From positions 248,001 to 312,000 of the forward strand of contig NC_041786.1 in NCBI RefSeq assembly GCF_900090045.1: a stretch of 64,000 bases of DNA. Reading direction: 5' to 3'. Source of the stretch: Plasmodium malariae. Its lineage: Eukaryota > Apicomplexa > Aconoidasida > Haemosporida > Plasmodiidae. Position numbers and translations under genes: made by a program. The notes under the pieces are model-generated. The model did no database searches, had not been told where the DNA came from, and was given only the letters and a program-made list of their open reading frames with translations. Positions 22,701 through 33,200 of this stretch are shown one piece after another. The first letter of the stretch is position 1. The number at the start of each line of letters is the position of its first letter.

Positions 22701-25700
22701 ACATAAACAGTGACATAAAAAATGACAGAAGTGGGGAAGTATCAACTGGGTGGAAATGTGTAAAGGCGGGGCAGATGCGGTTCGGAAGAGATGACAGAAG
22801 GAGGGCAAACAAGAATTATTTCCCTAATGGTAGTGCCACTACAAATATGGAGACACATGAACACAGTTGTGATGTCTACACTTCTGATGAAGGAAATACT
22901 GAATACAATTCTTCTAATTATATAGAGAACGAAGTTAACTATCAGATAAATGGCCAAGGGGAAGAAGTTAATTTCCTTGTCCATAACACACAAAAGCGCT
23001 GTAATAATAGTAACAAGACTTATGAGAGGTACCCCTTTAATATTAATTACCATACTACTACATCCACTCGTGGACTATCGGACTATTTTAAATTTTTTAT
23101 ACTTAACACTGTTAAGAATATATTTTACAATATCATGTGTGGTGTGAAGGATGAAATGGAACTCAAGGAGCAAATGCACGAGGGGAAAAGTTCCAACATT
23201 ATATGTGCCAATGAAACGTGTAATAACACCCCACATAGTAACACTGCTTACAGTAATGCTACGATTGACACAGTTGTGAATACCAATTATACAAATAGCC
23301 CGTTTGATCAATTGTCAAAAATGGAGGAAAAGATAGTTGATAATGATATAGACATATCAAATGTGCATTCAATGATTGACAATGGGACAAACGAAAAAAA
23401 CGTAAAGGAGTATAGGGATACCATAATGAATCATTATGTAGACATTATAAATACATACATTAACGAAATTATAATGGAAATTTTATTTTTCTCAAATATA
23501 TGGAAATTCTACCTATCATTAGAAGAACACCCATTAATGGTTCTATATGCAGCGAATAAAACTTTACATTATGAAATTTTAAAATTTATAAAAATTAACA
23601 AAAAAAATAGTGAGCTTCTGTTCAGTCAGTCTCTATCTATCATTGTGTCTTTGTACAATTTGAATTTACTTAATAAAGAGGTTGTTCTTCAAACGAATTC
23701 ATATCACAAATATCAGTCCATGGTGAATGAACAGTCAGATGATAATCATCCAAAGGACGGACTGCCGATAACCACTCGTGTTGACAATGTTAGCGGCAAG
23801 CGTAGGAGTAAAGAAGTAAATGCTGCAAACATGACAAATGAGTCCAAGAACGATATCAACAGAAGCAGAAGAGGCAGTAGGATGCAAGAGAAAATTTTGC
23901 ACTACTACGAAAATAAAAATTCTATAAAGACATATACGACGAATGATCAGAAGCATGAACAGAACAGAATTAAGGAGGACGAGGCAAACGCTAGCAAAAA
24001 TTCGGAACAATGTGACATGTTCATAAACTTATCCCTAATCATCTCAAACGCTAATGATCCCTGTATGGTAAAATTAATGTTTAAATTGGAAAAAATTTTT
24101 GTAAAAATTATTGATAAAAAATTAGAGCATAATAAATACTTACTATCCGAATGTTTGAAAAAGGAAAAACTAGAACCTATAAATAGTCCTGAGATTATGT
24201 ATAATTCTACATCTGTGGACATTTTTTCCATAATTTCCAATATTTTGGATGTCCTATTTCAATATAAATGTCCAGTGGAATGGATCATAGCTCCATTTTT
24301 AGAATTCTTAAATACATTTATTAATGAATATTGTGAAAATTATAAAAAAAAATGTTCATCTTTTATTATATCTGTTGTTAATCAATATGCTGATAAATAT
24401 TTTAATGATCTTCTAAATATAACAGAAGAGCAAAAAATTCATTGGGAAAAATATTCAGGGGATAATAAAAAAAAATATAAAAATAGTTCCGACATGCATA
24501 ATAATAATGAACCTATTAGTATATTTAAACAAAGTGAACTAGATGTTGCGTACAATGATGATGAAGATAATATATATGACAACAATATAGAAAACGAATA
24601 TAACGATGTCAATGAAATTACAAATAGAATTAAACACAAAAAAAAAAGGAAAAAGAATGTTTTCTTTAAACTATTCGATTATGACGAAATAGATGTTAAT
24701 GTAATTAAAAGTAAAATGGATGAAATTTTGGATGATATAAATGACTTGTCTATGAAGGTATCAAATTTTCAAAGTAGTAATAATAGTCAAAAAAATAAAA
24801 ATGCTGGTGATCAGAATAGATCAAATGAAGAAGTTGATGAAGACACAAGCGAGGAAAAAAAAGAAAATAATAGTAATAATAATAGTAGTAATAATAATAG
24901 TAATAATAATAGTAATAATAATAGTAACAATAATAGTAATAATAATAGTAACAATAATAGTAATAATAATAGTAACAATAATAGTAATAATAATAAAAAA
25001 GGTGCATATATGAGTGATGATTTAATACATATTATAGATGAAATCAATTATTTGTTTGATGACTCAGATATGTCAAATTCTTTAGTCGTTACATGGAATT
25101 TATTTTTCTTTTTGGAACAGTTACCATTAATAAGAAAAAAATTTGAAAAATATAATCTTGAATATATAGTTACGCGTACAAAAAATGTAGACAAAATTAG
25201 TCGAATTTTTAATAATTATATTAATTTCGATATAACTATACAGATGTTACAGAAAAATGTTTATACTAAAACAATATTTGATATATTAGACACTTCTATT
25301 AATAATATTAAAAATACTTTAAATAATGCACTATATTATATTTTTAAAGTATTATCAATACGAATTATTTGTTATGAATTTCAACAAGAAATGTTTTTTA
25401 ATCTATATGAACCATTTCATGTAAATAACATAAAAAATATAGTTTCAATCTTTCCTAATACAATTGAAAAATTTTTCACTCAAATACCAAAAATGTACTT
25501 TAAAAGCATATTAACAGTATTTATAGAATTATTTATAAAAATGTGGATGCTCATTGTAATTGAAAAAGGCTTCTCCAATATACTCTTTAGTGATGAAGAT
25601 ATACATACTATGAAGAAAGATAATCAATATTTAAAAAGTTACATAAAAGATAACCAACTTGTATTAAGTCATTGCTTCTTAACTAAAAACTATGATGTAA

Positions 25701-25816
25701 ATGAATATATAGACACCTTCTTCGATACCCTCTACGGGGATCGTTACATGTTCTCTGAAATTATGCGTGGACAGAGGAGCAAAAAGCCGAAGAAGCATCG
25801 TTTCGCGACCTCATAA
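16781..25816 (+). CDS. Very large conserved-type Plasmodium protein, function unknown (3011 aa)
   Basis: One uninterrupted exon from the ATG at 16781 to the TAA at 25814-25816. The frame is open seven codons further upstream but without an ATG. The sequence alternates ordered helical blocks with low-complexity spacers. Visible items are a Lys/Glu-rich coiled coil at about residues 228-328, a Ser/Gly run at about 1320-1350, an Ala/Glu/Val repeat at about 1508-1530, an INSDIKND hexapeptide array at about 1917-1985 and a (S)NNN run at about 2695-2740. The ordered parts, including the last 270 residues (TWNLFFFLEQLPLIRKKFEK... MWMLIVIEKG), are rich in long amphipathic helices. There is no signal peptide, membrane segment or enzyme motif. 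The C-terminal helical arrays loosely recall Munc13/DUF810-type tethering proteins, but this is an impression, not a match. Single exons of this size are common in Plasmodium. Confidence 0.9.
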   Translation: MLHLNSSCISDIENIENILKRKDYNGIETNREIKIFFENLSYAFRKFSYSLRNIHKDGNNIISNFKKENDKKRYVEHTYFVDCFVNVISIIKNLYEENLEVSEKIRKSIVFELDKEESERLEDINSIYEEQNRRVSIETDAKSYHNPDNVGNTTSDHYREGGGKGTSKYQVNSETQNGKSKKVQNQMHAEEDEHADEVLVDGLPLKDVESDLKRCLEDKHFSDEYINHTKYKKCFSELEKLNIKLGKEEASLNELIEKFGKNANKLLINKSKERIRSIENKKKIALEFLYDNIKELKSNKKLLKNRVKDLQQYVEDNSKKVENRKKKEQDGGDDSVRAGSSGRGDHRNGFIDSTCRSDGEHDKEVGIRDNTQMNKKKDKYMEESLYLEKFEIREKNRIEKLYTSFRIFVKILAIKHINMNKVLYINANEIGTYDSLIDYQRWLSVVLNKNLDVSNLQNKIQTHNILTKEERFLLMPYDSDHCNDDSNHLYENKRKTNKWNFRIGELIQIDNDASNHKKEKVSSQKVGLLSGKDNGQVGGQLDKEAVRQEANKTNDQRDDQFPEEFYIPVIIKKSDLGVKMVDSDNAQCSVRRNNNMSKDNSKDGNKYAANESACFHMDISYHLHIDTYLNNDKLSKEKDVNSFLANRQRDYEQYLLQFNNMNVLSSIYQKKCNNNYERKWYDVNFFQGYFFEEGHMFYPFQIPTGMNNFSSFQNIIKSLCPNVQDIGEEDMNEYEYKLMAYESLLLVYYALSTQLNGYYLFDMCRRNKMNLSVYNSFRQNCSHIVDVLLKNDYTAQKAYQSWKCPATGEKKENTNNMISGQFNKVDTTDYDPSVERERNYGTTNRCSKNHFGKNTFNEYFEYINYIHEIKKQNLLLVKRIISLFRIKLNINSKTNDMITLLTIPLYDLNYGNTYSFHILDVRFRIVRMLDSLNFNHIFDFDQERIKKMGEKMYDKISKHAGACYGKPRTTNDEYSVYMLWLNRQLHLLYISLYLKFNRFIKFIPYFNYSLCPDFMEYMAELKNNQEYFSYLNKSKEENAFIRYIKNVQNKIKKMREVILRCREGRANKANKMDRADKVDKADQADKEQDIKDGSSKESNYISFNSLESNEKIVFLCNFLLKNLIKSFRVISLLKWIIKKKKWNRGKCDEKKQLSNLVNYFTKIEYYDYKVRSIICSNYRKRNRDLYHKNKLHTKNNTTEEGSAYTDEQGSRGDIILDNSPSAILPCRTIKSACFDINSFENVNYDELFKAIFLNELNIWKKGKDIESNIGKTKKRTTYKEKKENGIQPVMSTTNELHLTKSLKRKQDAITELDIMTKRYSGSSGSSSGSSSSGSSSSSSSSESSSGSSSCMRARGSIRTEGTYVGRKERKMKNIIFYKLNIETVLCSSWFIDRVLLHFFLYFYLSCVIDNSSKENIYADCPYIMQGIMFIMHYLQSGNDITLKKKSKKEMYDSGAELTLIPMSTFILYFIIHLFYSFFDKNLLTMYASDDKDSIKLFLKRHACSPPKGEAAQVEAAEVEVAGAEAAGAEDKGMTNKYSMRYSTASKRQIITVQNASKFYYITKNFKYFLSFRTLDEKIFQTNESTIPLDCAELYDEKSYSERVEDEENTLSKSEYERGNKKSKRLTEIKGAKNRSKNEGKSKSRRNKKKKFLFCGINSEDSNELTHFTSLDENFMKYIQTKKMKEEQNINDRIYLRRYYNILQFFNYSHLENLCRPYIPNILFFYLNKKYFHTDSLLFDSFPPNDKSDTLNPRKQGLHKEIKNKQVQFKYPTNNKEEKEQHKVDYVPVECCHTYYDTHANDRWKNIITSGRCICRGGNRKRGNFNNNGSYLDVTSANYNDRIVVKYNRKELTNFSLINMSRIEKVITDIIFMRLISCNFRNHLILLFCNYRKFIDMYSLPYILDIFIIVHNFFTINNDVSNNISSNINSDIKNDINSDIKNDINSDIKYDINSDINSDIKYDIKNDINSDIKYDINSDIKNDRSGEVSTGWKCVKAGQMRFGRDDRRRANKNYFPNGSATTNMETHEHSCDVYTSDEGNTEYNSSNYIENEVNYQINGQGEEVNFLVHNTQKRCNNSNKTYERYPFNINYHTTTSTRGLSDYFKFFILNTVKNIFYNIMCGVKDEMELKEQMHEGKSSNIICANETCNNTPHSNTAYSNATIDTVVNTNYTNSPFDQLSKMEEKIVDNDIDISNVHSMIDNGTNEKNVKEYRDTIMNHYVDIINTYINEIIMEILFFSNIWKFYLSLEEHPLMVLYAANKTLHYEILKFIKINKKNSELLFSQSLSIIVSLYNLNLLNKEVVLQTNSYHKYQSMVNEQSDDNHPKDGLPITTRVDNVSGKRRSKEVNAANMTNESKNDINRSRRGSRMQEKILHYYENKNSIKTYTTNDQKHEQNRIKEDEANASKNSEQCDMFINLSLIISNANDPCMVKLMFKLEKIFVKIIDKKLEHNKYLLSECLKKEKLEPINSPEIMYNSTSVDIFSIISNILDVLFQYKCPVEWIIAPFLEFLNTFINEYCENYKKKCSSFIISVVNQYADKYFNDLLNITEEQKIHWEKYSGDNKKKYKNSSDMHNNNEPISIFKQSELDVAYNDDEDNIYDNNIENEYNDVNEITNRIKHKKKRKKNVFFKLFDYDEIDVNVIKSKMDEILDDINDLSMKVSNFQSSNNSQKNKNAGDQNRSNEEVDEDTSEEKKENNSNNNSSNNNSNNNSNNNSNNNSNNNSNNNSNNNSNNNSNNNKKGAYMSDDLIHIIDEINYLFDDSDMSNSLVVTWNLFFFLEQLPLIRKKFEKYNLEYIVTRTKNVDKISRIFNNYINFDITIQMLQKNVYTKTIFDILDTSINNIKNTLNNALYYIFKVLSIRIICYEFQQEMFFNLYEPFHVNNIKNIVSIFPNTIEKFFTQIPKMYFKSILTVFIELFIKMWMLIVIEKGFSNILFSDEDIHTMKKDNQYLKSYIKDNQLVLSHCFLTKNYDVNEYIDTFFDTLYGDRYMFSEIMRGQRSKKPKKHRFATS

Positions 25817-25906
25817 CAAATCATTGTAAGTTTTGCTCACTAGTCCACCAACTCACATACATGCAATGTGCATACATATGTGAACACATGGGTACACATG
25901 CATATG

Positions 25907-25942
<36 letters not shown>

Positions 25943-26869
25943 ATGTAAAAAATGCATGTAATATACATGCACGACTAAAACCTGTCAATATTGTACATTT
26001 ATTTGCTCTAATCAGCTACTAGTGTTTTTTCCCTCTCTTTTAGTGTTTTTCATAAGTTAACATGCCTTTACTTTTATTTTCTCATATTAACTGCTCACGT
26101 TATATTTGCACTTTATTTTTTTATTTCCATTCCTCCTTTCACCGTTTTAGGGCCATGATAACTGGGAAAAATCGGAACATTCAGTTGAATAAGTAAAACT
26201 TGGAAATATGACCAATTACAAATTTGTGGAAATAGTTTTATATATATATATATATATACAATGCAAATTTATCGTATATTTTTTTTTTTTTTTTTGTCAA
26301 ATCTGGAAGGGGAAAGAATTTTTTCACGAATAACTTTTTATAATTTGTAATTTCACAATCTGCTTAATTTTCTCATTTTCAATTTTATTAATATATACAT
26401 ATATAATGTGCACATATGTGTGCGCGTATTTGTACATGCATTTATATGTAAGACATGTATGGTTTCTTTTTTGAATTATGCGCGTTCAACTTTACTTCTC
26501 AGAGGTGCCCGTCTCTTTGTAATATTTTTATATTTTATTATTATACTTATATACATATATTTGCACTGACACACACATTATATATATGTATATACATATA
26601 CATGTTTATGCAAGTAAAATATCTCTAGGAAACATTATTTTTTTTTAATTCATTACTTCCTTTCAAATTCCTCAAAATAATTACTTAAATGCGTATTTTA
26701 TTTAAATATAAGAACTGCAAGTTTTTTTAAAAAGTGAATATAATATATTTATAAAGATGATTAAATGTTAATTCAAAATTAAAATAAAAAAAAAAAAAAA
26801 AAAAAAAAATAGTCTCAAGAAAAGGGGAGATTTCAACAAATTAAAAAAGAAAATTTGGATTTTGAGAAG
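25817..26869. other. Convergent intergenic region
   Basis: Shared 3' flank of the 3011-residue gene and the ADAT2 gene. It contains (TA)n at 25905-25938, poly(T) near 26279-26295, and a poly(A) run at 26787-26809. No coding frame or RNA gene was seen. Confidence 0.65.
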
Positions 26870-28652
26870 TTAGGACAATGCTCTTTTTCTCTTTTCTTCA
26901 GGTGCTGAACAGAAAAGAAGAAATACGATAATATATGTAACACCAGTTGATAAGTGTATACATGTTCAGTGTGTAAATGAGCTATGTGCATACGTATGTA
27001 CTATGTATGTATATACCATTTATACATACTTTTACATATACATATCCGCGCTTTATGCCGAACTGTAACAATCATTATAATAGACAAAAGAAAAAAGAAA
27101 ATAAAAAAAAAAAAGAATACCTGATGGGTTTCCAGCTCTGTAAAAGGATTTCATAAGGCTAATACTTCTCTTTGTCAGTTGATCACATTCGATGTAGTTC
27201 ACATTTATATCGTATCTGTAAAAAATAATTGACAAAATTTGTCATTAGTTTTGTGTACATTCCGCAATTAATTATTATTTTAATTTATCTCTCTTTTTGT
27301 TATTTTCTTATTTTTTATATTACTCTTTTTGTTATTTTCTTATTTTTTATATTACTCTTTTTCTTATTTTCTTATTTTTTATATTACTCTTTTTCTTATT
27401 TTCTTATTTTTTATATTACTCTTTTTCTTATTTTCTTATTTTTTATATTACTCTTTTTTATTTTCTTATTTTTTTTACTTTTATTTTTATATTACTCTTT
27501 TTCTTATTTTCTTATTTTTTATATTACTCTTTTTCTTATTTTCTTATTTTTTATATTACTCTTTTTCTTATTTTCTTATTTTTTATATTTCTCTTTTTCT
27601 TCTTTTCTTCTTTTACATTTTTTGCAAAGAAAGAACGGAGCCACATCCTCCAAAACGCTCGTTCAGACAACAAAAGTAAATATTTTTTATTCCTGACATG
27701 TTCAGAAAAAAATATGAAAAAAGAAAAAAAAAAAAAAAAATTCCAAATAGCTATTTATAACATATGCTTAACAGGATAATGAAATGTATGTTAGACAAAA
27801 ACAGTGTAGCTATTTTATTTCATTTTATTTAGCTTTATTTTTTATATAACCTACTAGTTTTATCGCATATACACACATGATACATGGCTCGCATGTGACA
27901 ACAATACAGCAGTTCTTAAGTTTTTCTATCTTTTTTTTTACATCAACTTCTTTTTCAGTAATGTTTAAATAAGAATCATTATTACTGTCAGTATATTTCT
28001 GATTTGATAAATAATTTTCCTTTTGTGTTTCATCAGTACCATTCTCATTTATATAAATGCATCCATTTGTTTCATTTATTTTTTGGAATATATATGGGTT
28101 CATAAAATAACTCATTATCGAATTTTCTATATCATTTCGATCATTGTTAAAACATTTTATCAAATTCAAATTTTTCATTTTCTCATAATTTTCACCATAA
28201 ATATACTTATCTATCGCAATAAGTTCACAGTGTCGACAGCCATTTTTTGATTCGTTCGTGTAATTGTAGGAGCTTGATATAATTTCCCTTTTCTCGTTTA
28301 TTAGTAAACAGAAAATCGGCATTTCCTTCAACTCTTTGTGCAAGCTTTTTTCAGCCTTCCATAACGCAAAATGGAGAAAAGATATCTACATGTAAACATG
28401 CACTAATACATACATATATGCACACATACACGAATATGTCCACACCAAAATATACCCACACTACAAGAATGCATCATAATACACAAATGTATTCGTACAC
28501 AGACATACCCATTTCTTATCTGTAATGCGAATTTTATTAGTAAATACAGTTATATATATTATTTATTATATGCAATTTTTTTTTGAACTGATTACTTCTC
28601 TCAGAGCTATGTTTAAGTAGTAAGTCGCCTCTATTTCGCTTAACTCAACCAT
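26870..28652 (-). CDS. ADAT2: tRNA adenosine-34 deaminase catalytic subunit, ADAT2 type (five exons, 255 aa)
   Basis: Converts A34 to inosine in tRNA anticodons, normally as a heterodimer with ADAT3. I joined exons 28652-28596, 28355-27851, 27692-27617, 27215-27121 and 26904-26870; all have GT-AG ends and keep phase, giving a 255-residue protein. The start is MVELSEIEATYYLNIALRE. The zinc/proton-shuttle motif is H61-C62-E63 (usually HAE), and the second zinc motif is EPCIMC, with P176, C177 and C180. Exon 3 carries IKNIYFCCLNERFGGCGSVL, matching the family's G-C-x-N-x-x-FGG-x-GSV block. Exons 4-5 give the helix SISLMKSFYRAGNPSAPEEK and a basic tail, as in ADAT2. An Asn/Ser/Asp-rich insertion makes the gap between the two motifs about 112 residues, far more than usual. 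An exon-2-only reading would lose the FGG block, so the spliced model is strongly preferred. Intron 3 holds a minisatellite. Confidence 0.93.
27297..27605. repeat. 32-bp T-rich minisatellite in ADAT2 intron 3
   Basis: Copies of a unit containing CTTATTTTCTTATTTTTTAT and ATTACTC, spaced exactly 32 bp (for example 27321 to 27353), about nine copies, with one shortened and one interrupted copy at about 27450-27495. It fills most of the intron 27216-27616. Relative to the ADAT2 transcript it is an A-rich, T-poor strand, so the spliceosome sees AAAATAAGAAAATAAG. All plus frames are open, but they read only Phe/Leu/Tyr/Ser. Confidence 0.93.
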
Positions 28653-28853
28653 TTTGCTTGTCAAAAAAAAAAAAAAAAAAAAAAAATTTCCCGAAATTGT
28701 TATATAGTTACTGACAAAACCCACATATTATTCAAAAGAAAATAATATTATTTTTATTCGTGTTAGAATAGGTTGTATCTTCATAATATTTTTCCTTTTA
28801 TTTTAATTTGGTTCTACCATACATACTTAAGTAAAATATATCCCCATACATAC

Positions 28854-28891
<38 letters not shown>

Positions 28892-29029
28892 TAAAAAGTA
28901 AACAGTTATTTACACTTAAACTGCAAACTCTTCTCTTTTTACGACTCCCTATATATTAATGCATCAATGTTGGAAAATACGAGTTCAAAAAAATTTTAAA
29001 TTACTCCAAGTCAACAAAAAAAAAAGTAA

Positions 29030-29175
29030 AATAAATCAAAATAAATCAAAATAAATCAAAATAAATCAAAATAAATCAAAATAAATCAAAATAAATCAAA
29101 ATAAATCAAAATATATCAAAATAAATCAAAATAAAACAAAATAAAACAAAATGCAACAAAATAAAACAAAATAAA
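29030..29175. repeat. ATAAATCAAA decamer array
   Basis: About ten head-to-tail copies of ATAAATCAAA, degrading at the 3' side into ATAAAACAAA and ATGCAACAAA copies. Confidence 0.92.
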
Positions 29176-29902
29176 ATGGAGAAAAATTGCAAAGACTTGC
29201 TCATTTAATTATTGCGCTTTATATTTTAGTTGATAAGTTCATGTGAGTTCTTTAAAAAATTGAAAAAATGGTAAAGGGTAACAAGGCAGCATACTGTGCA
29301 GAGAAGTTTAAAATATTGTACATTTAGTATAAAGTAGTTTTTAAAAATAAGAATATACCATGAACAGTTAATATGTACGCGCAAGAAAGGACTGCATGCT
29401 GAAAACTACATGTACTTACATATTTACTCATAATCTCAAACATTTTACACAAATATTTAAACATGTATGTAACATACGGGAGGAACTGCGCGTAAAAAAA
29501 AAGAATTAAAATTATACTTAAAAAGAAATGAACTTGCGCTAACTCCCTCCTTTCATTTTTAGAAGGGCATACACTTGTAACTTTTACACAGGAAAGTAAA
29601 TCAAATTAAATCAGATAAAGCTACATAGAATCAAATGCAAACATATCCAACTAGATCAAATAAATTAAACTTATTTAAACTTAATCAAACTTAATCGAAA
29701 TACATGGACAAGCTCCAAAATGGAATTCAGTTCCGAATTGTAAATTTTAAGTGAACAAGGAAATGGGAAAAGTTTGTGTGCACAGTTAAGTAATATACGT
29801 TTGAATTTAAAAAAATAAATGGCAAATTCTTGCCTTTTCATTTTCCCCCAACGTTGAGGCGTCATGTATTTACGCAAATGTACAAAAATGAATTGCACAT
29901 AA

Positions 29903-29906
<4 letters not shown>

Positions 29907-29975
<69 letters not shown>
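29907..29975. repeat. Long (TA)n tract
   Basis: About 33 uninterrupted TA units, the longest dinucleotide tract in the window. It is able to form hairpins or cruciforms. Confidence 0.95.
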
Positions 29976-29978
<3 letters not shown>

Positions 29979-30146
29979 TATATGGTTATATGCATGTAAT
30001 TACATACGTATTCATATACCTAATATGTAGAAATGGTAAATTACGTCCAAACGCTCGTGTCCCTCGAATTCATGCGTATTTGCCCATCCAGGCAATATGT
30101 GCAATTTGATTGCATGATAAGATAATTATAAGAGTATGGCTAAAAG

Positions 30147-30189
<43 letters not shown>

Positions 30190-30207
30190 CTTCTTCTTCT
30201 TCCTCCT

Positions 30208-33200
30208 CTATCCGTCGAAAAAGGATATTATGTCACAGTGGAGCTTCATCTCAGCGTCGAGCCTAATATGTTCCAATTTATTCGCAATAATATCAAAAAG
30301 AGGTCTTTTTGTAAAATCATACTGTAGCATGCTTCTTAACAAATCAGATAATTCACTTGGTATATCATTCGGAATAGGCAAAAATAACTCACCTGCAGAT
30401 ATTTTACAAAAAGTTTCAGAGGCAGATAACCCATCATAAGCAATTTTTTTTGTTAAGGCTTCCCATAAACTAACAGCAAATGACCATACATCTGATTCTT
30501 TGAAAAACCCTTCTCCTTTCAAAACTTCTGGGGCAGCATAAAAAATATTTCCATACATAGCATAAGCAGTTGGACTATCATTTATAGAAAAATACGTAGA
30601 TAAACCAAAATCAGATATAATAGCATTTTGGTTTTCATCTAATAATATATTTGATAACTTCAAGTCTCTATGAAAGAATTGATTAGAATGCACATTATAC
30701 ATTCCTTCTGCTACTTGTTGAAATATTTTAACAATTTTTGGTCTTGATAAACATTTTGTATAAATGGAACTTTTTTTTTTTTCATCCCTGTATATATATT
30801 TTTCTAAACTACCACCAGGACAATATTGTAATATTAATGATTCCTCCCCTTCTCTTAAGCTACACACACCTATTAACTTTATAACATTAGTACATGCACG
30901 TAAAGAATACAAAATTTTAGCTTCGTAATTTCGATATTTCACTGGTGTTGGGAAATAACGAAATATTTCCAGGTTCGCCATTTTTTTGATTTTCTTATTT
31001 CTTTGTAAAGTGTATGACGAATTCTCTGTTAACTCGGCATCCCGTCTAGCTTTCCCCTCCACAACGGATAGTTGATCCTCTTCTATTCGTGCGTCTTCCA
31101 CATGCTCCTCCTCCATATGTTCCTCCACCTCCTCTTCTTCTTCTTCAGCTCGCTTGTTCCTCAATTCAGCCTTTACTAGACTCAAATTTTGACTAATTTT
31201 CGGGAAAATGTACTTATGACTTGACCTAGGTGTAGATATATAACTCTCACAGTAGCTCTCTTCACTTATATCCTTCGGATTGTATAAAAACAATTTACAA
31301 GCAACATATATGCCCTTATATTTTGCCCTAAACACTTGAGCATAACTTCCACCTCCTATTTTATTTAAAATAATTATATCACTATTACATATGTTTCTAA
31401 TATTATTAAAAGAGAATTTTTGTCCTGTATTAAAATTTAAAGATAACGGATCTGCACTATCTATAGAATTTACTAAAAAACGAAAAACAGATAAAACAAA
31501 TTTTCTAACATATGTATTATTTATATTTAATTTTTTTAATTCCTTATCTGTTAATTTTAATATATGATAACCTCTAACTTTGTTTATCTTAAATAAATAG
31601 GCCTCTTTTTTTAAACCAATCATTTTTAGAAAATTATATAACATATTAACAGACCACTTATTATAATCAGAGGCTCTCAACTTTACATCTTCATTAATCA
31701 TATCAAACTTATCATCATTTGATGTTAAATAATCATCAATAAATAGAAAACAATTTTTCTGTCTATCATCATGTGTTTCTGGAAAGGTTGCACCTCTTAA
31801 TCTTTTTCTAATTAGAGTTTTATCAAAATGGTAAAAATTTATTTCTTCTTTTTTTTCACCTCGTATATTATTGTCCACTGCGATTCCCTTTCCTGAACAC
31901 CCAATGCTCTTTTGTTCATCACACGTATGTTTACTCTCTTCACTATAGTCCTTTTCTTTACTGCTTTTGTTATCATGTTTATACCCATCCGTAGTACCAC
32001 TATTCACTGCCTTTTCATTGCCATGGGAAGAATATCTCCCATTTACTTTGTCCATATCAGTTTTATTCTTGTTGTGGCTTCCAACCTCCTCATAGTTGCC
32101 GCCATCATCTTTTCCCTTTTTTATGGCCTCCCTCCATTTATTTCCCCAGTCGTAATTTTCCCGATTTTCCATAAATTTTTCAAAAGTTGTAATTTCATTA
32201 TTTTTAATTACAAAACTGTCATTATTAATATTTTTACAAATTAAGTTTTTATATTCATCCGTAATTATTATATTCAGTTTATTTTGCTTATCTTCCACAT
32301 TCTCACAGTCCGCTTTTAAGCCCCTGTGCCACTCAGTACTATTTTTCTTTGTGCAACTCTGTTCTAAACTGCATTCACTTCTGTATTCATTTATTCCCCC
32401 CCCTTTTTTTCCAGATGCTTCCCCCTTCAATCCATTCATCAATTCAAAGCTGTTCACTTCTTCCTCCTCTTCCTCCTCCCCGCACATGCCTTCCCCTTCT
32501 TCGACTGTTTCCATCGCATCTTCTCCCTCCACTACTTTGAATCCGTTCACTACTTCTTCCCCTTCTGTTCCTTCTCCCTCTTCTTCTACCGTTTCCATCG
32601 CATCTCCTCCTTCTTCTATCTGTATGTCATTCGAATTGCATGTTAATCCCTTTCCACCTTCGGTTAAGATGTACAAAGGATTATCCATGTGATTCGTTGA
32701 GCTCTCCTTCGTTTCACTTGTTTCGTTGTGTAAGTCGCTCAGGTTGCTAAGCAGTTTACCTTTATTATATTCTTGGCTATTACAGCGGCTGCCATTACAG
32801 CGGCTGCTATTACAATGGCTACTATTACAATGGCTGCTATCGTAACCGCTATTATTGTTACTACTACAACTACTATTAGTATTACCCTTACTGTTTACAC
32901 TTATATTAATACAATTTGCTATTTTCTGCTGCACAACGTGCTTCTGCTTGTCAATCCTTCTTAAGGGGTTGGCACCTGAGCGACAACCCACCTGCCCACC
33001 TAAACCATTTTTACCCTCTTCATTGTTATCAGACGATATTGTTTCATCATCCGTGTCAAAGGAAGTAACAATAATATTCATTGGGCTTAGGAAGTGAGTT
33101 GTCCTATGCTCTTTTTTCCTTCTTCCTGTTGAGGATGATGATTTCACATTTTTTCCAAATCCATTTCTGTTAAAAAATAAATCATTATTTTTAATAAAGG

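Larger units (their letters stand above)
28653..30207. other. Intergenic region between ADAT2 and TKL3
   Basis: Promoter side of ADAT2 and 3' flank of TKL3. It contains poly(A) at 28661-28686, (TA)n at 28857-28888, an AAATAAATCA decamer array at about 29030-29175, a long (TA)n at 29907-29975 and a 39-bp poly(T) at 30150-30189. No coding frame was seen. Confidence 0.65.

Noticed and set aside
24750..25047. Minus-strand poly-Tyr, poly-Leu and plus-strand poly-Ile frames
   Set aside because: Shadow frames of the AATAATAGT repeat coding for Asn/Ser in the 3011-residue protein.
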